A stretch of DNA of 48,999 nucleotides from Halieaceae bacterium (lineage in GTDB: Bacteria > Pseudomonadota > Gammaproteobacteria > Pseudomonadales > Halieaceae), in NCBI GenBank assembly GCA_028282105.1, contig JANQIO010000112.1, forward strand, positions 1-48,999, in the 5' to 3' direction. This document shows positions 21,443 through 30,923 of this stretch, in pieces. Below the pieces are notes generated by a model, which was not told where the DNA came from, searched no databases, and worked only from the letters and a program-made list of their open reading frames with translations. Every line of letters begins with the position of its first letter. Positions within the stretch are counted from its first letter, which is position 1. The translations under genes were made by a program, and so were the position numbers.

Positions 21443-22204
21443 ATGAAGTGGCTTCTTACCGGTGTATTGCTGGCGTTTTCTTGCGCGACCAGCGCCGAGC
21501 CCCCCACCCTGGTCGTTATCATCGACGACCTGGGCTACAAGCTCGATGCCGGGGAAAAAGCCGCTGCCCTGCCGGGCAAGGTGAATCTCGCGATTCTCCC
21601 GCACACCCCCAACGGCGCGGCGATAGCGCGGCTGGGGATGGCCGCCGGCAAGGAAATCATGCTGCATGCGCCGATGAGCAACCTGCAGCAGAAGCCGCTG
21701 GGCAAAGGCGCGCTGACGGACGCCATGCGCGAGGAAGAGCTGCGCCGCACCCTGGTGCGCAGTCTCAACAGCACGCCCGGTGTACGCGGTATGAACAACC
21801 ACATGGGCAGCCTGCTCACCAGCCGGCGCGAACCCATGGGCTGGGTAATGGAGGAGTTGTCCCGGCGCGGCCTGTACTACGTGGACAGCCGCACCACCGC
21901 CAGTACCGTGGCGGCGGATATGGCCGCGGAACGCGGGGTGCCCAGCCTGTCGCGCAATGTGTTTCTCGACAACCACATCGACGCGGCCTCGATTCACCTG
22001 AAGTTCAAGGAATTCCTGGCCATTGCCGATGCCGAGGGTATGGCGATCGCCATTGGCCACCCCCACGAAGAGACGCTGTCCTACCTGCGGCGGCAGTTGC
22101 CGCGGCTGGAGCGGCAGGGTTACCAGCTCAAGCTGGTGTCGGAAGTGCTGGCGCCAAAACTGGCGCGGATGAAGCCGAAAGCGGTGCCGGTGGCAGCCGA
22201 CTAG
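21443..22204 (+). CDS. yibQ: Divergent polysaccharide deacetylase family protein (YibQ)
   Basis: A 253-residue secreted protein with the signal peptide [19 protein letters not shown]. The start is the ATG at 21443; the earlier ATG at 21407 adds residues before the signal. The fold begins with [10 protein letters not shown] and carries metal-site-like motifs MLHAPMSN and the distal [10 protein letters not shown]. The DUF610/deacetylase_2 family resembles NodB enzymes but is divergent; activity is unproven. It belongs to the envC-ctpA-yibQ envelope block. Its stop overlaps the convergent hisF stop. Confidence 0.88.
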   Translation: MKWLLTGVLLAFSCATSAEPPTLVVIIDDLGYKLDAGEKAAALPGKVNLAILPHTPNGAAIARLGMAAGKEIMLHAPMSNLQQKPLGKGALTDAMREEELRRTLVRSLNSTPGVRGMNNHMGSLLTSRREPMGWVMEELSRRGLYYVDSRTTASTVAADMAAERGVPSLSRNVFLDNHIDAASIHLKFKEFLAIADAEGMAIAIGHPHEETLSYLRRQLPRLERQGYQLKLVSEVLAPKLARMKPKAVPVAAD

Positions 22205-22968
22205 AGGCGCATCTCAATGCCGCGGCTGGCCATATGTTCCTTGGCCTGCTGCACCGTGTACTCCCCGAAGTGAAAGATGCTGGCGGCCAGGACGGCATCG
22301 GCACCGCCTTCCAGCACGCCTTCTGCCAGGTGTTCGAGATTGCCGACCCCACCGGACGCAATCACCGGGATGGAGACCGCGTCGGTGATGGCCCGGGTCA
22401 CCGCCAGGTCAAAACCATCGCGAGTACCATCCCGGTCCATACTGGTCAGCAGAATCTCCCCCGCGCCGTAGTCGGCCATACGCACCGCCCATTCCACCGC
22501 GTCGATACCGGTGGGCTTGCGGCCGCCGTGGGTGAAGATCTCCCAGCGCGGTGTATCGCCCGCCACGCGCTTGGCGTCGATGGCCACCACAATGCACTGG
22601 GAGCCAAACCGTTCCGCGGCGCGCTGGACAAATTCCGGCTCGCGGATGGCGGCAGAATTGATGCTGACCTTGTCGGCGCCGGCATTGAGCATCTCGCGGA
22701 TATCTTCCACCTTGCGGATGCCGCCGCCCACGGTAAGCGGGATAAACACTTCGGCCGCGATTGCTTCCACCGTGTGCACAGTGGTATCCCGTTCCTCGTG
22801 GGTGGCGGTAATGTCGAGGAAAGTGATCTCGTCCGCGCCCTGCTCGTTGTAGCGGCGAGAGATTTCCACCGGGTCTCCGGCGTCGCGGATATCAACAAAG
22901 TTCACGCCCTTCACCACGCGGCCATTGTCCACATCGAGGCAGGGGATGATGCGTTTAGCCAGCCCCAT
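22201..22968 (-). CDS. hisF: Imidazole glycerol phosphate synthase, cyclase subunit
   Basis: TIM-barrel subunit that joins ammonia from HisH to PRFAR, making imidazole glycerol phosphate and AICAR. It has 255 residues. The N terminus [21 protein letters not shown] holds the catalytic Asp11, and the second acid is in [13 protein letters not shown]. The two phosphate loops VGGGI and ASGGVG are present. Its ATG shares one base with the hisA stop (TGATG), so it is translationally coupled as the last gene of hisB-hisH-hisA-hisF. Confidence 0.98.
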   Translation of the reverse strand: MGLAKRIIPCLDVDNGRVVKGVNFVDIRDAGDPVEISRRYNEQGADEITFLDITATHEERDTTVHTVEAIAAEVFIPLTVGGGIRKVEDIREMLNAGADKVSINSAAIREPEFVQRAAERFGSQCIVVAIDAKRVAGDTPRWEIFTHGGRKPTGIDAVEWAVRMADYGAGEILLTSMDRDGTRDGFDLAVTRAITDAVSIPVIASGGVGNLEHLAEGVLEGGADAVLAASIFHFGEYTVQQAKEHMASRGIEMRL

Positions 22969-23705
22969 CAGGCGGCAAGCTCGTCGCTGAGGCGTTGGGC
23001 TTCCTGCAAATCCAGGGTCCCTTCGTAGATCGCGCGGCCGGTAATGGCGCCGACGATACCCTCGCCACTGACCGCTGCCAGGGCGCGAATGTCACCCAGG
23101 TTGGTGATGCCGCCGGAGGCAATCACCGGGATGCTGGCGGCCCGCGCCATGTCCAGGGTGGCCTCGACATTGACGCCCTGCATCATGCCGTCGCGGGCGA
23201 TGTCCGTGTAGACAATGGCGCTGACCCCGTCGCCCTCGAACCGTTTGGCCAGGTCGGTGGCTTTCACTTCAGAGACCTCGGCCCAGCCGTCGGTGGCCAC
23301 CAGGCCCGCCCTGGCATCCAGCCCGACAATCACCTTGCCCGGGAAGGCAGCGCAGGCCTCGGCCACAAATTCCGGCTGCTTGACCGCCTTGGTGCCGAGA
23401 ATCACGAAGCTGACGCCGGCGTTTACATAGTGCTCAATGGTCTCGAGGCTGCGAATGCCGCCGCCGATCTGAATCGGCAGTTCCGGGTAGGCGGCAGCGA
23501 TGCGCTCCACCGGCTCGCCGTTGACGGGCTCGCCTTCAAAGGCGCCGTTCAGGTCCACCAGGTGCAGGCGGCGCGCGCCAGCTTCCACCCAGCGGGCAGC
23601 CATGGCCAGCGGGTCGTCGGAGAACACCGTGGAGTCTTCCATCAGGCCCTGGCGCAGGCGCACACAGGCGCCGTCCTTAAGATCAATGGCGGGGATTACC
23701 AGCAT
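22968..23705 (-). CDS. hisA: ProFAR isomerase
   Basis: TIM-barrel isomerase converting ProFAR to PRFAR in histidine synthesis. It has 245 residues from the ATG at 23705 ([12 protein letters not shown], with the catalytic Asp8). The opposite active-site acid is in YTDIARDGM. The frame extends nine codons further into hisH, but alignment excludes that. The gap to hisH is eight bases. Confidence 0.97.
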   Translation of the reverse strand: MLVIPAIDLKDGACVRLRQGLMEDSTVFSDDPLAMAARWVEAGARRLHLVDLNGAFEGEPVNGEPVERIAAAYPELPIQIGGGIRSLETIEHYVNAGVSFVILGTKAVKQPEFVAEACAAFPGKVIVGLDARAGLVATDGWAEVSEVKATDLAKRFEGDGVSAIVYTDIARDGMMQGVNVEATLDMARAASIPVIASGGITNLGDIRALAAVSGEGIVGAITGRAIYEGTLDLQEAQRLSDELAA

Positions 23706-23713
23706 AGGAAACT

Positions 23714-24361
23714 CTAGGCTTGTCCATTCCAATGGAGGAAATTGCGCAGCAGGGTGAGGCCCGCATCGGCACTTTTCTCCGGGTGAAACTGCACGGCGAA
23801 CAGGTTGTCGCGGGCGATAGCGGCGTCAAAGCCCACGCCGTAGTCACCGCGACCGGCTACCAGGCTCCGGTCGGCGCAGTCGGCATAGTAGCTGTGTACG
23901 AAGTAGAAGCGCGAACCGTTCTCTATGCCCTGCCACAACGGGTGGTCGAGGGTCTGCTGCACCTGGTTCCAGCCCATGTGCGGGACCTTCAAACGGGTGC
24001 CGTCAGCATCGCGGTGGTCATCGCCAAAGTAGCGCACCTCGCCCTTGACCAGGTCCAGGCAATCCACGCCGCCATTCTCCTCGCTGTGGGCCAGCAGAGA
24101 CTGCATGCCCACGCAAATGCCCAGCACCGGGATGTGGCGGGATTCCAGGACATCCAGCAGCAATTGGTCGCATTCAAGGCGGCGGATTTCCGCCATGCAG
24201 TCGCGGATGGCGCCAACCCCGGGGAAGATCACCCGGTCGGCCTTGCCGATCTGTGCGGGGTCGTGGCTGACCAGTACCCGTTGCGCGCCCAGGTGCTTGA
24301 GGGCGCTGGCCACGGAGTGCAGGTTGCCCATGCCGTAGTCGATGACGGCGACGGAGGTCAT
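23714..24361 (-). CDS. hisH: Imidazole glycerol phosphate synthase, glutaminase subunit
   Basis: Class I glutamine amidotransferase that feeds ammonia to HisF. It has 215 residues from the ATG at 24361 with AAGGA seven bases upstream. The nucleophile is Cys83 in GICVGMQ; His193 and Glu195 in QFHPEKS complete the triad. It begins ten bases after hisB in a compact operon. Confidence 0.97.
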   Translation of the reverse strand: MTSVAVIDYGMGNLHSVASALKHLGAQRVLVSHDPAQIGKADRVIFPGVGAIRDCMAEIRRLECDQLLLDVLESRHIPVLGICVGMQSLLAHSEENGGVDCLDLVKGEVRYFGDDHRDADGTRLKVPHMGWNQVQQTLDHPLWQGIENGSRFYFVHSYYADCADRSLVAGRGDYGVGFDAAIARDNLFAVQFHPEKSADAGLTLLRNFLHWNGQA

Positions 24362-24371
24362 GCTGCCTTCC

Positions 24372-24968
24372 TTAAAGAACACCCTTGGTAGACGGCGTGG
24401 TGCCCGCCGCGCGGGGATCAGCCGTCAGCGCCATGCGCAGGGCGCGGCCAAAGGCCTTGAACACTGTCTCGGCCTGGTGGTGGCTGTTGTGGCCACGCAG
24501 GTTATCGATGTGCAGGGTCACGGCGGCGTGGTTCACGAAGCCCTGGAAGAATTCGAGGAACAGGTCCACGTCGAAGCCGCCGACGGCAGCGCGGGTGAAA
24601 TCCACATGGAACTCCAGGCCGGGGCGGCCGGAAAAATCCACCACCACCCGCGACAGGGCTTCGTCCAGCGGCACGTAGGCGTGGCCGTAACGGTTGATGC
24701 CCTTCTTGTCACCCACGGCTTTTGCGACAGCCTGACCCAGGGTAATGCCGATGTCTTCCACCGTGTGGTGGGCGTCGATGTGCAGGTCGCCCTTGGCGAC
24801 AATATCGAGATCGATGAGGCCATGACGCGCTACCTGGTCCAGCATGTGCTCCAGGAAGGGAATGCCGGTGTCGAGCCGGCACTCACCGCTGCCGTCGAGG
24901 TTTACCGCGACGGTAATTTGCGTCTCCAGCGTATTGCGTTCCACGCTGGCGCTGCGGCTATCGGTCAT
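24372..24968 (-). CDS. hisB: Imidazoleglycerol-phosphate dehydratase
   Basis: Mn-dependent dehydratase of histidine synthesis. It has 198 residues from the ATG at 24968, and is the single-domain form, without the histidinol-phosphatase domain fused in E. coli HisB. The metal motifs HHTVEDIGI and HNSHHQAE are intact. It is the first gene of the hisBHAF operon and divergent from mutY. The remaining his genes must lie elsewhere. Confidence 0.96.
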   Translation of the reverse strand: MTDSRSASVERNTLETQITVAVNLDGSGECRLDTGIPFLEHMLDQVARHGLIDLDIVAKGDLHIDAHHTVEDIGITLGQAVAKAVGDKKGINRYGHAYVPLDEALSRVVVDFSGRPGLEFHVDFTRAAVGGFDVDLFLEFFQGFVNHAAVTLHIDNLRGHNSHHQAETVFKAFGRALRMALTADPRAAGTTPSTKGVL

Positions 24969-25022
24969 GTGCGTCTCCGGGTCCAAGGTAGGGCTCGATC
25001 ACCCCGCTCGAAAGAGCCGCGC

Positions 25023-25028
25023 ATTATA
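25023..25028 (-). promoter_or_regulatory. Candidate -10 box of the his operon
   Basis: A perfect TATAAT on the minus strand lies about 55 bases upstream of hisB, in the short divergent region shared with mutY. I could not identify a good -35, and no leader peptide with a His run is visible. Confidence 0.4.
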
Positions 25029-25106
25029 GGCCAAAGCGCTGGCCAATACACCGGCGCTCTGTAGAGGGAATGCCTTACAATGACCGGCCCTCAAGGATGT
25101 GTCACC

Positions 25107-26162
25107 GTGATATCAGCCGACCGATTCCAGCGCCAGGTGTTGCAGTGGTTTGACCGCCACGGCCGCCACGACCTGCCCTGGCAGCATCCCCGCAGCCCCT
25201 ACCGGGTCTGGCTGAGTGAGGTGATGCTGCAGCAGACTCAGGTAAAAACGGTGATCCCGTATTTCGAGCGCTTCCTGGAGCGCTTCCCGGATGTCGCCGC
25301 ACTGGCCGCCGCCGAGGAAGATGAGGTGCTGCACCTGTGGACTGGCCTCGGCTACTACGCCCGCGCCCGCAACCTGCTGAAATGTGCCCGGGTGGTCGCC
25401 GAGGAACACAATGGCGAGTTCCCCACCAGCGTCGAGGCGCTGGAAGCACTGCCCGGCATCGGCCGCAGCACGGCCGGCGCCATCGTCAGCATGGCTTACG
25501 GCGAGCCTGCGGCTATCCTCGATGGCAACGTGAAACGGGTGCTGGCCCGCTTTGCGGCGATTCCCGGCTGGCCGGGCCAGACCGCAGTGCACAAGCAGCT
25601 CTGGCAGGTGGCCGAGCGTTTCACCCCCGAGAATCGCTGTGCCGACTACACCCAGGCCATGATGGACCTGGGCGCCACCCTGTGCACCCGCAGCAAACCC
25701 GCCTGTGAGCTGTGCCCGCTGGTAGACGACTGCGCCGCCCACGCCGCCGGCACCCAGGCCGACTACCCGGGCAAGAAACCCAGGAAGGCCCTGCCGGTGC
25801 GGGCCACCACCATGCTGCTGGTGTGCTCGCCCGACGACGCCGTGTGGCTGACCCGCCGCCCCAGCGAGGGTCTGTGGGGCGGGCTGTGGAGCTTCCCGGA
25901 AGTGGAAGACGAAAGCGCTGGTGTTGACTACTGCCTGGACCAGTTCGGCCTGGCGCCGGTGGCACGCGAGAGTTGGGCGCCCCTGCGTCACACCTTCAGC
26001 CACTACCACCTGGACATCCAGCCCCTGCGGCTGACCCTGGAGGCCACACCCGGCGCTGTCATGGAGAGCGGGCAGCAGCTCTGGTATAACTGGGCCGCAC
26101 CGGAAACCGTGGGCCTGGCCGCCCCGGTCGCCCGCCTGATCAAGATGTTGGAGGATTTATGA
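25107..26162 (+). CDS. mutY: A/G-specific adenine glycosylase
   Basis: Removes adenine mispaired with 8-oxoguanine. From the GTG at 25107 (AAGGA nine bases upstream) it is 351 residues, matching E. coli's 350 and its N terminus; an ATG at 25080 would add nine residues. Catalytic Glu38 lies in [10 protein letters not shown], the helix-hairpin-helix is [11 protein letters not shown] and the catalytic Asp139 is in ILDGNVKRV. The 4Fe-4S cysteines are C193, C200, C203 and C209. The C-terminal NUDIX-like oxoG-reading domain carries [10 protein letters not shown]. It overlaps yggX by four bases. Confidence 0.96.
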   Translation: MISADRFQRQVLQWFDRHGRHDLPWQHPRSPYRVWLSEVMLQQTQVKTVIPYFERFLERFPDVAALAAAEEDEVLHLWTGLGYYARARNLLKCARVVAEEHNGEFPTSVEALEALPGIGRSTAGAIVSMAYGEPAAILDGNVKRVLARFAAIPGWPGQTAVHKQLWQVAERFTPENRCADYTQAMMDLGATLCTRSKPACELCPLVDDCAAHAAGTQADYPGKKPRKALPVRATTMLLVCSPDDAVWLTRRPSEGLWGGLWSFPEVEDESAGVDYCLDQFGLAPVARESWAPLRHTFSHYHLDIQPLRLTLEATPGAVMESGQQLWYNWAAPETVGLAAPVARLIKMLEDL

Positions 26163-26440
26163 GCCGAACGGTGTTCTGCCGCCGCTACCAGGAAGAGCTG
26201 GAAGGGCTCTCCGCACCCCCCTACCCCGGTCCCAAGGGCCAGGACATTTTCGACAATGTCTCAAAAAAGGCCTGGGAGGAATGGCAGGGTCACCAGACCA
26301 TGCTGATCAACGAAAAGGGCCTGAATATGATGGACCCGGAGTCCCGCAAGTACCTCACCGGCCAGATGGAAAAGTTCCTCTCCGGGGAGGACTTCGATCG
26401 GGCTGAAGGCTACGTCCCGCCTGAGGATTCGGGCGCTTGA
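26159..26440 (+). CDS. yggX: Fe(2+)-trafficking / oxidative damage protection protein
   Basis: A 93-residue soluble protein of the YggX family, which protects iron-sulfur clusters and limits free iron. The conserved Cys is in RTVFCRRY, and [20 protein letters not shown] is the family signature. The ATGA overlap with mutY is the same coupling seen in E. coli; MutY itself carries an Fe-S cluster, which makes the pairing sensible. Its stop codon lies inside the -35 box of the tRNA-Phe promoter. Confidence 0.96.
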   Translation: MSRTVFCRRYQEELEGLSAPPYPGPKGQDIFDNVSKKAWEEWQGHQTMLINEKGLNMMDPESRKYLTGQMEKFLSGEDFDRAEGYVPPEDSGA

Positions 26441-26465
26441 CTCAGTCGGGCGCAGCGGGTTTAAT
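26437..26465 (+). promoter_or_regulatory. Sigma-70 promoter of tRNA-Phe
   Basis: TTGACT at 26437-26442, exactly 17 bases, then TTTAAT at 26460-26465. A GC-rich discriminator follows, as in stringently controlled stable-RNA promoters. The predicted start is near 26472, 42 bases before the mature tRNA. The -35 overlaps the yggX stop codon. Confidence 0.7.
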
Positions 26466-26513
26466 ACGCGCCTCTCGCGCCCGGCACCCTCTCTAGCCGG
26501 CCACGCAGACCTC

Positions 26514-26589
26514 GCCCGGGTAGCTCAGTTGGTAGAGCAGTGGATTGAAAATCCTCGTGTCGGTGGTTCGATTCCGCCCCCGGGCACCA
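26514..26589 (+). tRNA. tRNA-Phe (GAA)
   Basis: A 76-base tRNA with encoded CCA. The acceptor stem GCCCGGG/CCCGGGC is perfect, the D arm GCTC...GAGC is normal, the anticodon loop is TTGAAAA (anticodon GAA), and the T arm is GGTGG-TTCGATT-CCGCC. The anticodon stem GTGGA/TCCTC has a U-U mismatch at 28-42, where most relatives have G-C. Its 3' end is repeated downstream. Confidence 0.96.
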
Positions 26590-26630
26590 TTACTTCATAG
26601 CTGGTTATTAGACGTATCGGGCAGGCAGCA

Positions 26631-26692
26631 CGTGTCGGTGGGCTAGCCGCCCGCAGCTAGCCGCCCGCGATCAATTCCGCCCCCGGGCACCA
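26631..26692 (+). repeat. Broken second copy of the tRNA-Phe 3' half
   Basis: CGTGTCGGTGG at 26631-26641 repeats the tRNA variable/T-stem segment. ATTCCGCCCCCGGGCACCA at 26674-26692 repeats its last 19 bases exactly. Between them, two copies of GCTAGCCGCCCGC (26642-26654 and 26656-26668) replace most of the T loop. It cannot fold as a tRNA. It looks like the remnant of a duplicated tRNA end or an attachment-site scar. Confidence 0.75.
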
Positions 26693-26713
26693 ACTCATTT
26701 CTGACTTCATTTA

Positions 26714-28522
26714 TCACCACCCGCACTGCCGGCCCTGGTTCTGTTCGTCCAGCCAGGTCTTGAGCGGGGCGAAGTAATCTACCACCGCTGAGGCATCCAG
26801 CTCGCGCTGGCCGGTCATCACTTCCATGGCGTCCTGCCAGGGTTGGCTGGAGCCCATGGCCATCATCTGTTGCAGGCGCTCACCGGCTTCGGGCTGGTTG
26901 AAGATGGTGCAGCGGGTCAGCGGGCCGTCGTGGCCGATGGCATCGCAGAGCGCCTTATGGAACTGGAACTGCTGGATATGTGCCAGGAAGTAGCGCGCAT
27001 AGGGAGTACCGGCGGGCACATGGTACTTGGCGCCCGGGTCGAAATCGGCTTCCGAGCGCGCCACCGGCGCCGACACGCCCTGGTACTGCTGGCGCAGCTT
27101 CCACCAACCGGCGTTGTAGTCGGCTTCGGTGAGCTCACCGCTGAACACCTGCCAGCGCCACTTGTCCACTACCAGCGCAAACGGCAGGAAGGCGATCTTG
27201 TCGAGGCCCAGTTTCAGCAGGTAGGCCAGGTCTTCCTCGGCCGGCGGCTCCTGTTCGAGCAGGCCAAGCTGCACCAGATAGGCGGGGGTAATCGATAGCG
27301 AGATGGTATCGCCCAGGGCCTCGTGGAAGCCGTCGTTGGCGCTGCCGCGGAATAGCTGGGGCTGGTGTGCATAGGCCATCTGGTAGTAGTTGTGGCCCAG
27401 CTCATGGTGGATGGTGGTGAAATCTTCGGCGTTGCGCTTGGTGCACATCTTGATGCGCACATCGCGGTTGGTGTTGATGTCCCAGGCGCTGGCGTGGCAA
27501 ACCACCTGGCGGTCCCGTGGCCGGGTGAACTGGGAACGCTCCCAGAAGGTGTCAGGCAGTTCATCAAGGCCCAGGGAGACGAAGAACGCCTCGCCGGTTT
27601 TGAACATGGACTCGGCGTCGGGGAAGTTGGCCTGAATCAGCTCGTTCATGTCGTAGCTGGCCGCCACCTCTTCAGGTGCGACCAGGTCGTAGACATTGCT
27701 CCAGGTCTGGGCCCACATATTACCCAAGAGGTGCGCGGGGATAGTGCCGTCCTCGCCCACTACGTCGACACCGTACTGTTCGGTGAGGCTGGCCCGCACA
27801 TGGCACTGCAGGGCGGTGTACAAGGGCTTCACCAGCTCCCACTGGCGCTCCATATCAGCGGAGAACTCCGCAGGGCTCATATCGTAGTTGGAGCGCCACA
27901 GGTCGCTGAGGTCATCGAAGCCGAGATCCTGGGCGCCCTGGTTGAGGAGTTCCACCTGCCGGGTGTACAGCGGGCGCATGGGTGGTGAGACGGTACGCCA
28001 GCCAGCCCAGGCGTCCCGCAGTTCTTGCGGATCGCGGCTGTAGGCCATCACATCGCTGAGCGCACCGAGGGTGCGGCACTCGTCACCCTGGCAGTAAGTA
28101 CCGGTACCGTAGATGGAACGCAGCTCCTGGTCGAGCTGCGAGGCTTCACCAGCCAGGGCTTCATCATTGGGCGGTGGCTGGGTAGACGCCAGGCGCAGCG
28201 CATCAAACTTTCTCTGCAGGTCCGGGTCCAGGTCCAGCTCGCTGAAGCGGGTGGACCTGCTTGCCGCATCCACCGTCGCCAGTGCATAGACCTTGTCAGC
28301 CTCGCCGGCCAGTAACTTGGTGTCCACCGTAATGTGGGTCTGGGCCAGCCAGCCGGTGCGGGCGGCGACTTCGCGCAACTCGGTGCGCTCAGCTTCCACC
28401 GCCTCCATGAAAGCCCTGGCCTCGGCCACCGTGGGTGGACCCGAGATATCGGAGGGCGCGGGTGTCTCCGATGGCGAGCAGGCCGTCAGCAGGGCACTAA
28501 GGATAATCAGTCTAGGCTTCAT
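26714..28522 (-). CDS. M2 family peptidyl-dipeptidase lipoprotein (ACE-like)
   Basis: Zinc dipeptidyl carboxypeptidase related to angiotensin-converting enzyme, 602 residues. The ATG at 28522 starts a lipoprotein signal with lipobox LTAC (Cys15), so it is exported and lipid-anchored. The zinc site is HHELGH (His373, Glu374, His377), with the third ligand Glu401 in GFHEALGD. The helical M2 fold fills the rest. Its start lies inside the end of the upstream membrane-protein gene (11-base overlap). Role: inferred extracytoplasmic peptide breakdown. Confidence 0.93.
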   Translation of the reverse strand: MKPRLIILSALLTACSPSETPAPSDISGPPTVAEARAFMEAVEAERTELREVAARTGWLAQTHITVDTKLLAGEADKVYALATVDAASRSTRFSELDLDPDLQRKFDALRLASTQPPPNDEALAGEASQLDQELRSIYGTGTYCQGDECRTLGALSDVMAYSRDPQELRDAWAGWRTVSPPMRPLYTRQVELLNQGAQDLGFDDLSDLWRSNYDMSPAEFSADMERQWELVKPLYTALQCHVRASLTEQYGVDVVGEDGTIPAHLLGNMWAQTWSNVYDLVAPEEVAASYDMNELIQANFPDAESMFKTGEAFFVSLGLDELPDTFWERSQFTRPRDRQVVCHASAWDINTNRDVRIKMCTKRNAEDFTTIHHELGHNYYQMAYAHQPQLFRGSANDGFHEALGDTISLSITPAYLVQLGLLEQEPPAEEDLAYLLKLGLDKIAFLPFALVVDKWRWQVFSGELTEADYNAGWWKLRQQYQGVSAPVARSEADFDPGAKYHVPAGTPYARYFLAHIQQFQFHKALCDAIGHDGPLTRCTIFNQPEAGERLQQMMAMGSSQPWQDAMEVMTGQRELDASAVVDYFAPLKTWLDEQNQGRQCGW

Positions 28523-28994
28523 TGGATGTCTCCGCGCCCATGGTGTTGGTGTTGGGCCGGCCGGGCAGGCGCAGCCGATAGAACAGGTAACCCCCGCAGG
28601 CGCCGGCCAGGCCCTGGGACAGCAGCCCCAGCAGGCCACGCGTCGCGGCAATGCCACTGAGGCCCAGCAGGGCCTTGATTAGCAGGTGAATCGCCATAAT
28701 GGCCACCGCCCCCGCCGCCATATAGAGCCACAGTCGCTGCCCCGGCAACCACCTGCCCAGGCCGGCGGCAATTGGCAGGCCCAGCAACAAGCCCACCGCT
28801 ATCAGGGGAAGGTAACTAACCGACAGCCCTATCAGGTCGTGCACCGTGGCCTGCAGGCGCACAGCAAGGTCCACCTCGGGGCCGAGGGCGGCCACGTTGG
28901 CGAGAATGACCTGGGTGGCCAGGGTGCTGGCGATAAGGTAAGCCAATAGCGCGGCGACCAGCCAGCAGCCGATCCAGTGAAGTGCTGATTTCAA
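28512..28994 (-). CDS. Small membrane protein of unknown function
   Basis: A 160-residue hydrophobic protein with four likely membrane helices (about 7-30, 55-77, 88-107 and 115-135) and a short polar tail. I do not recognise the family with certainty. It overlaps the M2 peptidase gene by 11 bases, so the two are coupled, which suggests a related role, but no motif supports a specific one. Confidence 0.8.
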   Translation of the reverse strand: MKSALHWIGCWLVAALLAYLIASTLATQVILANVAALGPEVDLAVRLQATVHDLIGLSVSYLPLIAVGLLLGLPIAAGLGRWLPGQRLWLYMAAGAVAIMAIHLLIKALLGLSGIAATRGLLGLLSQGLAGACGGYLFYRLRLPGRPNTNTMGAETSNEA

Positions 28995-29039
28995 GACCCC
29001 GACCTCTTAGCTCGTACCCGAGCGGCGAATGTGTGTCAG

Positions 29040-29045
29040 TATAAT
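29040..29045 (+). promoter_or_regulatory. Candidate -10 box of the sugar dehydrogenase gene
   Basis: TATAAT lies 28 bases before the ATG at 29074. No clear -35 is seen. If used, transcription would start near 29052 and exclude the more upstream ATG codons at 29029 and 29044. Confidence 0.4.
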
Positions 29046-29073
29046 GACCGCAAGACTATCACGGGAAATCGCC

Positions 29074-30174
29074 ATGACGCTGTCACAGGTGACAGGCCTC
29101 AGCGCACTGTACGCCGCGTTGGCTATGCCAGCACTCGCTTCTGACTACCAACTGCAAACCGTTGCCGAGGGGTTCGAGTACCCCTGGTCCATCGCCTTTC
29201 TGCCGGGGGGCGACATGTTGGTCACCCAACGCGGCGGTGAATTGCTGCGGGTCAGCAGTGACGGCAAGGATAAACAGTCCCTCGGGGGCGTGCCCGACAG
29301 CTATTTCGCCGGCCAGGGTGGCCTGTTCGACGTGGTGCTGCACCCTGGGTTCTCAGCCAACCGCCTGGTTTACCTGTCGCTCGCCCACGGCACCCCCGAG
29401 GCCAATGCGACGCGGATTGTGCGCGGAACGCTTGCAGAGGATGGCCTTGAGAACCTGGAAGTCATTCTCACCGTGGAGCCCAGAAAGGATAATCCCCAGC
29501 ACTACGGCGGCCGCTTTACCTTCCTGCCCGATGGCACCCTGCTGCTGACCACCGGGGAGGGCTTTGACTACCGGGAAAAGGCCCAGGACCTGACGGTGCA
29601 ATTCGGCAAGACGCTGCGCGTGAACGATGACGGCAGCATTCCGCCTGATAACCCCTATGCCGACGTGGCTGGCCCCCAGGCCAAAGTCTGGACCTACGGC
29701 CACCGCAATCCCCAGGGCATCGTAGTGGATGGGGACAGCGGTGCGGTGTACCTGCACGAGCACGGCCCCCGCGGCGGCGACGAGCTCAACCTGCTGCAGC
29801 CCGGCAACAACTACGGCTGGCCGGCCATTACCTACGGCCTGGACTACAGTGGCGCCTACGTGTCGCCTTTCACCGAGCACCCCGGTATGGAGCAGCCCCT
29901 GCACTACTGGGTGCCGAGCATCGCTCCGGCGGGCATGACCTGGTATGGCGGCGATGCCTTTCCCGACTGGCGTGGCGACCTGTTTGTTACCGCACTGGTG
30001 AGCCAGGACGTGCGACGCCTCGAGCTGGAAGACGGCCAGGTCAGCAGCGAGACAGTGATGTTCGAGGAAATCGGCGAGCGCCTGCGTGATATTCGCACGG
30101 CCCCGGACGGCTCCCTGTACATCCTCACCGATAGCGAGAACGGCAAGATCGTTCGAGTGTCGCCTGCCCGCTGA
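29074..30174 (+). CDS. PQQ-dependent aldose sugar dehydrogenase family protein
   Basis: A 366-residue secreted beta-propeller of the soluble glucose / YliI-Asd family, which oxidises aldoses with PQQ. The start at 29074 gives GGGAAA upstream and a signal peptide ending ALASDY. Family landmarks are FEYPWSIAFLPGGDMLVTQR, LTTGEGFDYREKAQ, the GHRNPQG loop and HEHGPRGGDELN, which contribute PQQ and calcium contacts. No PQQ synthesis gene is in the window. It is divergent from the membrane-protein/M2 pair. Confidence 0.9.
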   Translation: MTLSQVTGLSALYAALAMPALASDYQLQTVAEGFEYPWSIAFLPGGDMLVTQRGGELLRVSSDGKDKQSLGGVPDSYFAGQGGLFDVVLHPGFSANRLVYLSLAHGTPEANATRIVRGTLAEDGLENLEVILTVEPRKDNPQHYGGRFTFLPDGTLLLTTGEGFDYREKAQDLTVQFGKTLRVNDDGSIPPDNPYADVAGPQAKVWTYGHRNPQGIVVDGDSGAVYLHEHGPRGGDELNLLQPGNNYGWPAITYGLDYSGAYVSPFTEHPGMEQPLHYWVPSIAPAGMTWYGGDAFPDWRGDLFVTALVSQDVRRLELEDGQVSSETVMFEEIGERLRDIRTAPDGSLYILTDSENGKIVRVSPAR

Positions 30175-30202
30175 CCGGGGCGCAGCGCCGTCAACTATTG
30201 CG

Positions 30203-30901
30203 ATGAGCTGGCTGGAAACACTGGAACCACGCACCCTGGCACGGCTGATCGGCCTGCTGCTGCTCCTGAGCATGCCAGTGGGTGGCTATTCACTGGCGCT
30301 TACTGAAGGCGTGGATATCTCCGCGGCAGGGCTGCTGGCGCTGGGCGGCGACTTCAGCACCCTGGTAAGCACCTATCGCACTACAGCCGCCCTGGACGGC
30401 CTCATGGTGTTGCTGACACTGCTGATCGCGATCGGGCTGTTCAAGCTGCTCAGCCCGCTGAACCGCCCGCTGGCCTGTGCAGTGGCCGTGTTGAAAATCG
30501 CCGACGCCGCCGGCAAGGTACTGACGGCGGCGCTGTCCACCCGGCTCGCAGCTCTGTTCGATGCCGGCATTGCCGCTGACCTGTGGCTGGCGGCAGAGCG
30601 GGTTCAGGACCAGGCCTGGTACGTGTTTCACTACAGCCTGGTCCTCTCGTCGCTGGGTTTCGCCATCATGTTCTTCCTGTTGTTCCGGAGTCGCTATATC
30701 CCTCGACCGTTGGCGGGCTACGGCGTGCTGGCCTCGCTTGGCGTGGTGGTAAGTATTGTGGCGATGGTGTCGGTGGACGGTGCTGGCGCTATCGTCTACC
30801 CGTGGTATGTGATCGCCAATGGTATTGCCTTCATCTCGCTGACTGGCTGGTTGCTGGTGGCGGGCGTCAATACCGACTGGTGGCAGGCCAGCCAGGCGTG
30901 A
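30203..30901 (+). CDS. DUF4386 integral membrane protein
   Basis: A 232-residue protein with about six membrane helices. The pattern, including a central KLLSPLNRPLA loop and RSRYIPRPLAGYGVLASLG before the last helices, fits the DUF4386 family, whose function is unknown. The ATG at 30203 begins 28 bases after the previous stop, and the next gene starts 22 bases after it, so the three may be co-transcribed. Confidence 0.8.
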   Translation: MSWLETLEPRTLARLIGLLLLLSMPVGGYSLALTEGVDISAAGLLALGGDFSTLVSTYRTTAALDGLMVLLTLLIAIGLFKLLSPLNRPLACAVAVLKIADAAGKVLTAALSTRLAALFDAGIAADLWLAAERVQDQAWYVFHYSLVLSSLGFAIMFFLLFRSRYIPRPLAGYGVLASLGVVVSIVAMVSVDGAGAIVYPWYVIANGIAFISLTGWLLVAGVNTDWWQASQA

Positions 30902-30923
30902 GCACGATCAGGAGCGTGGGAGC

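Noticed and set aside
21448-23028. Very long open frame of over 500 codons on the plus strand
   Set aside because: It crosses yibQ in another frame and then all of hisF antisense. It is rich in Arg, Gly, Ala and His with no motif, as expected from GC-rich shadow frames; yibQ and hisF are both clear homologues.
24968-25079. His leader peptide / attenuator before hisB
   Set aside because: No run of His codons or terminator-antiterminator stems was seen in the short divergent region.
26631-26692. Second functional tRNA-Phe gene
   Set aside because: Only the 3' part is present and the T arm is interrupted by a doubled 13-base insert.
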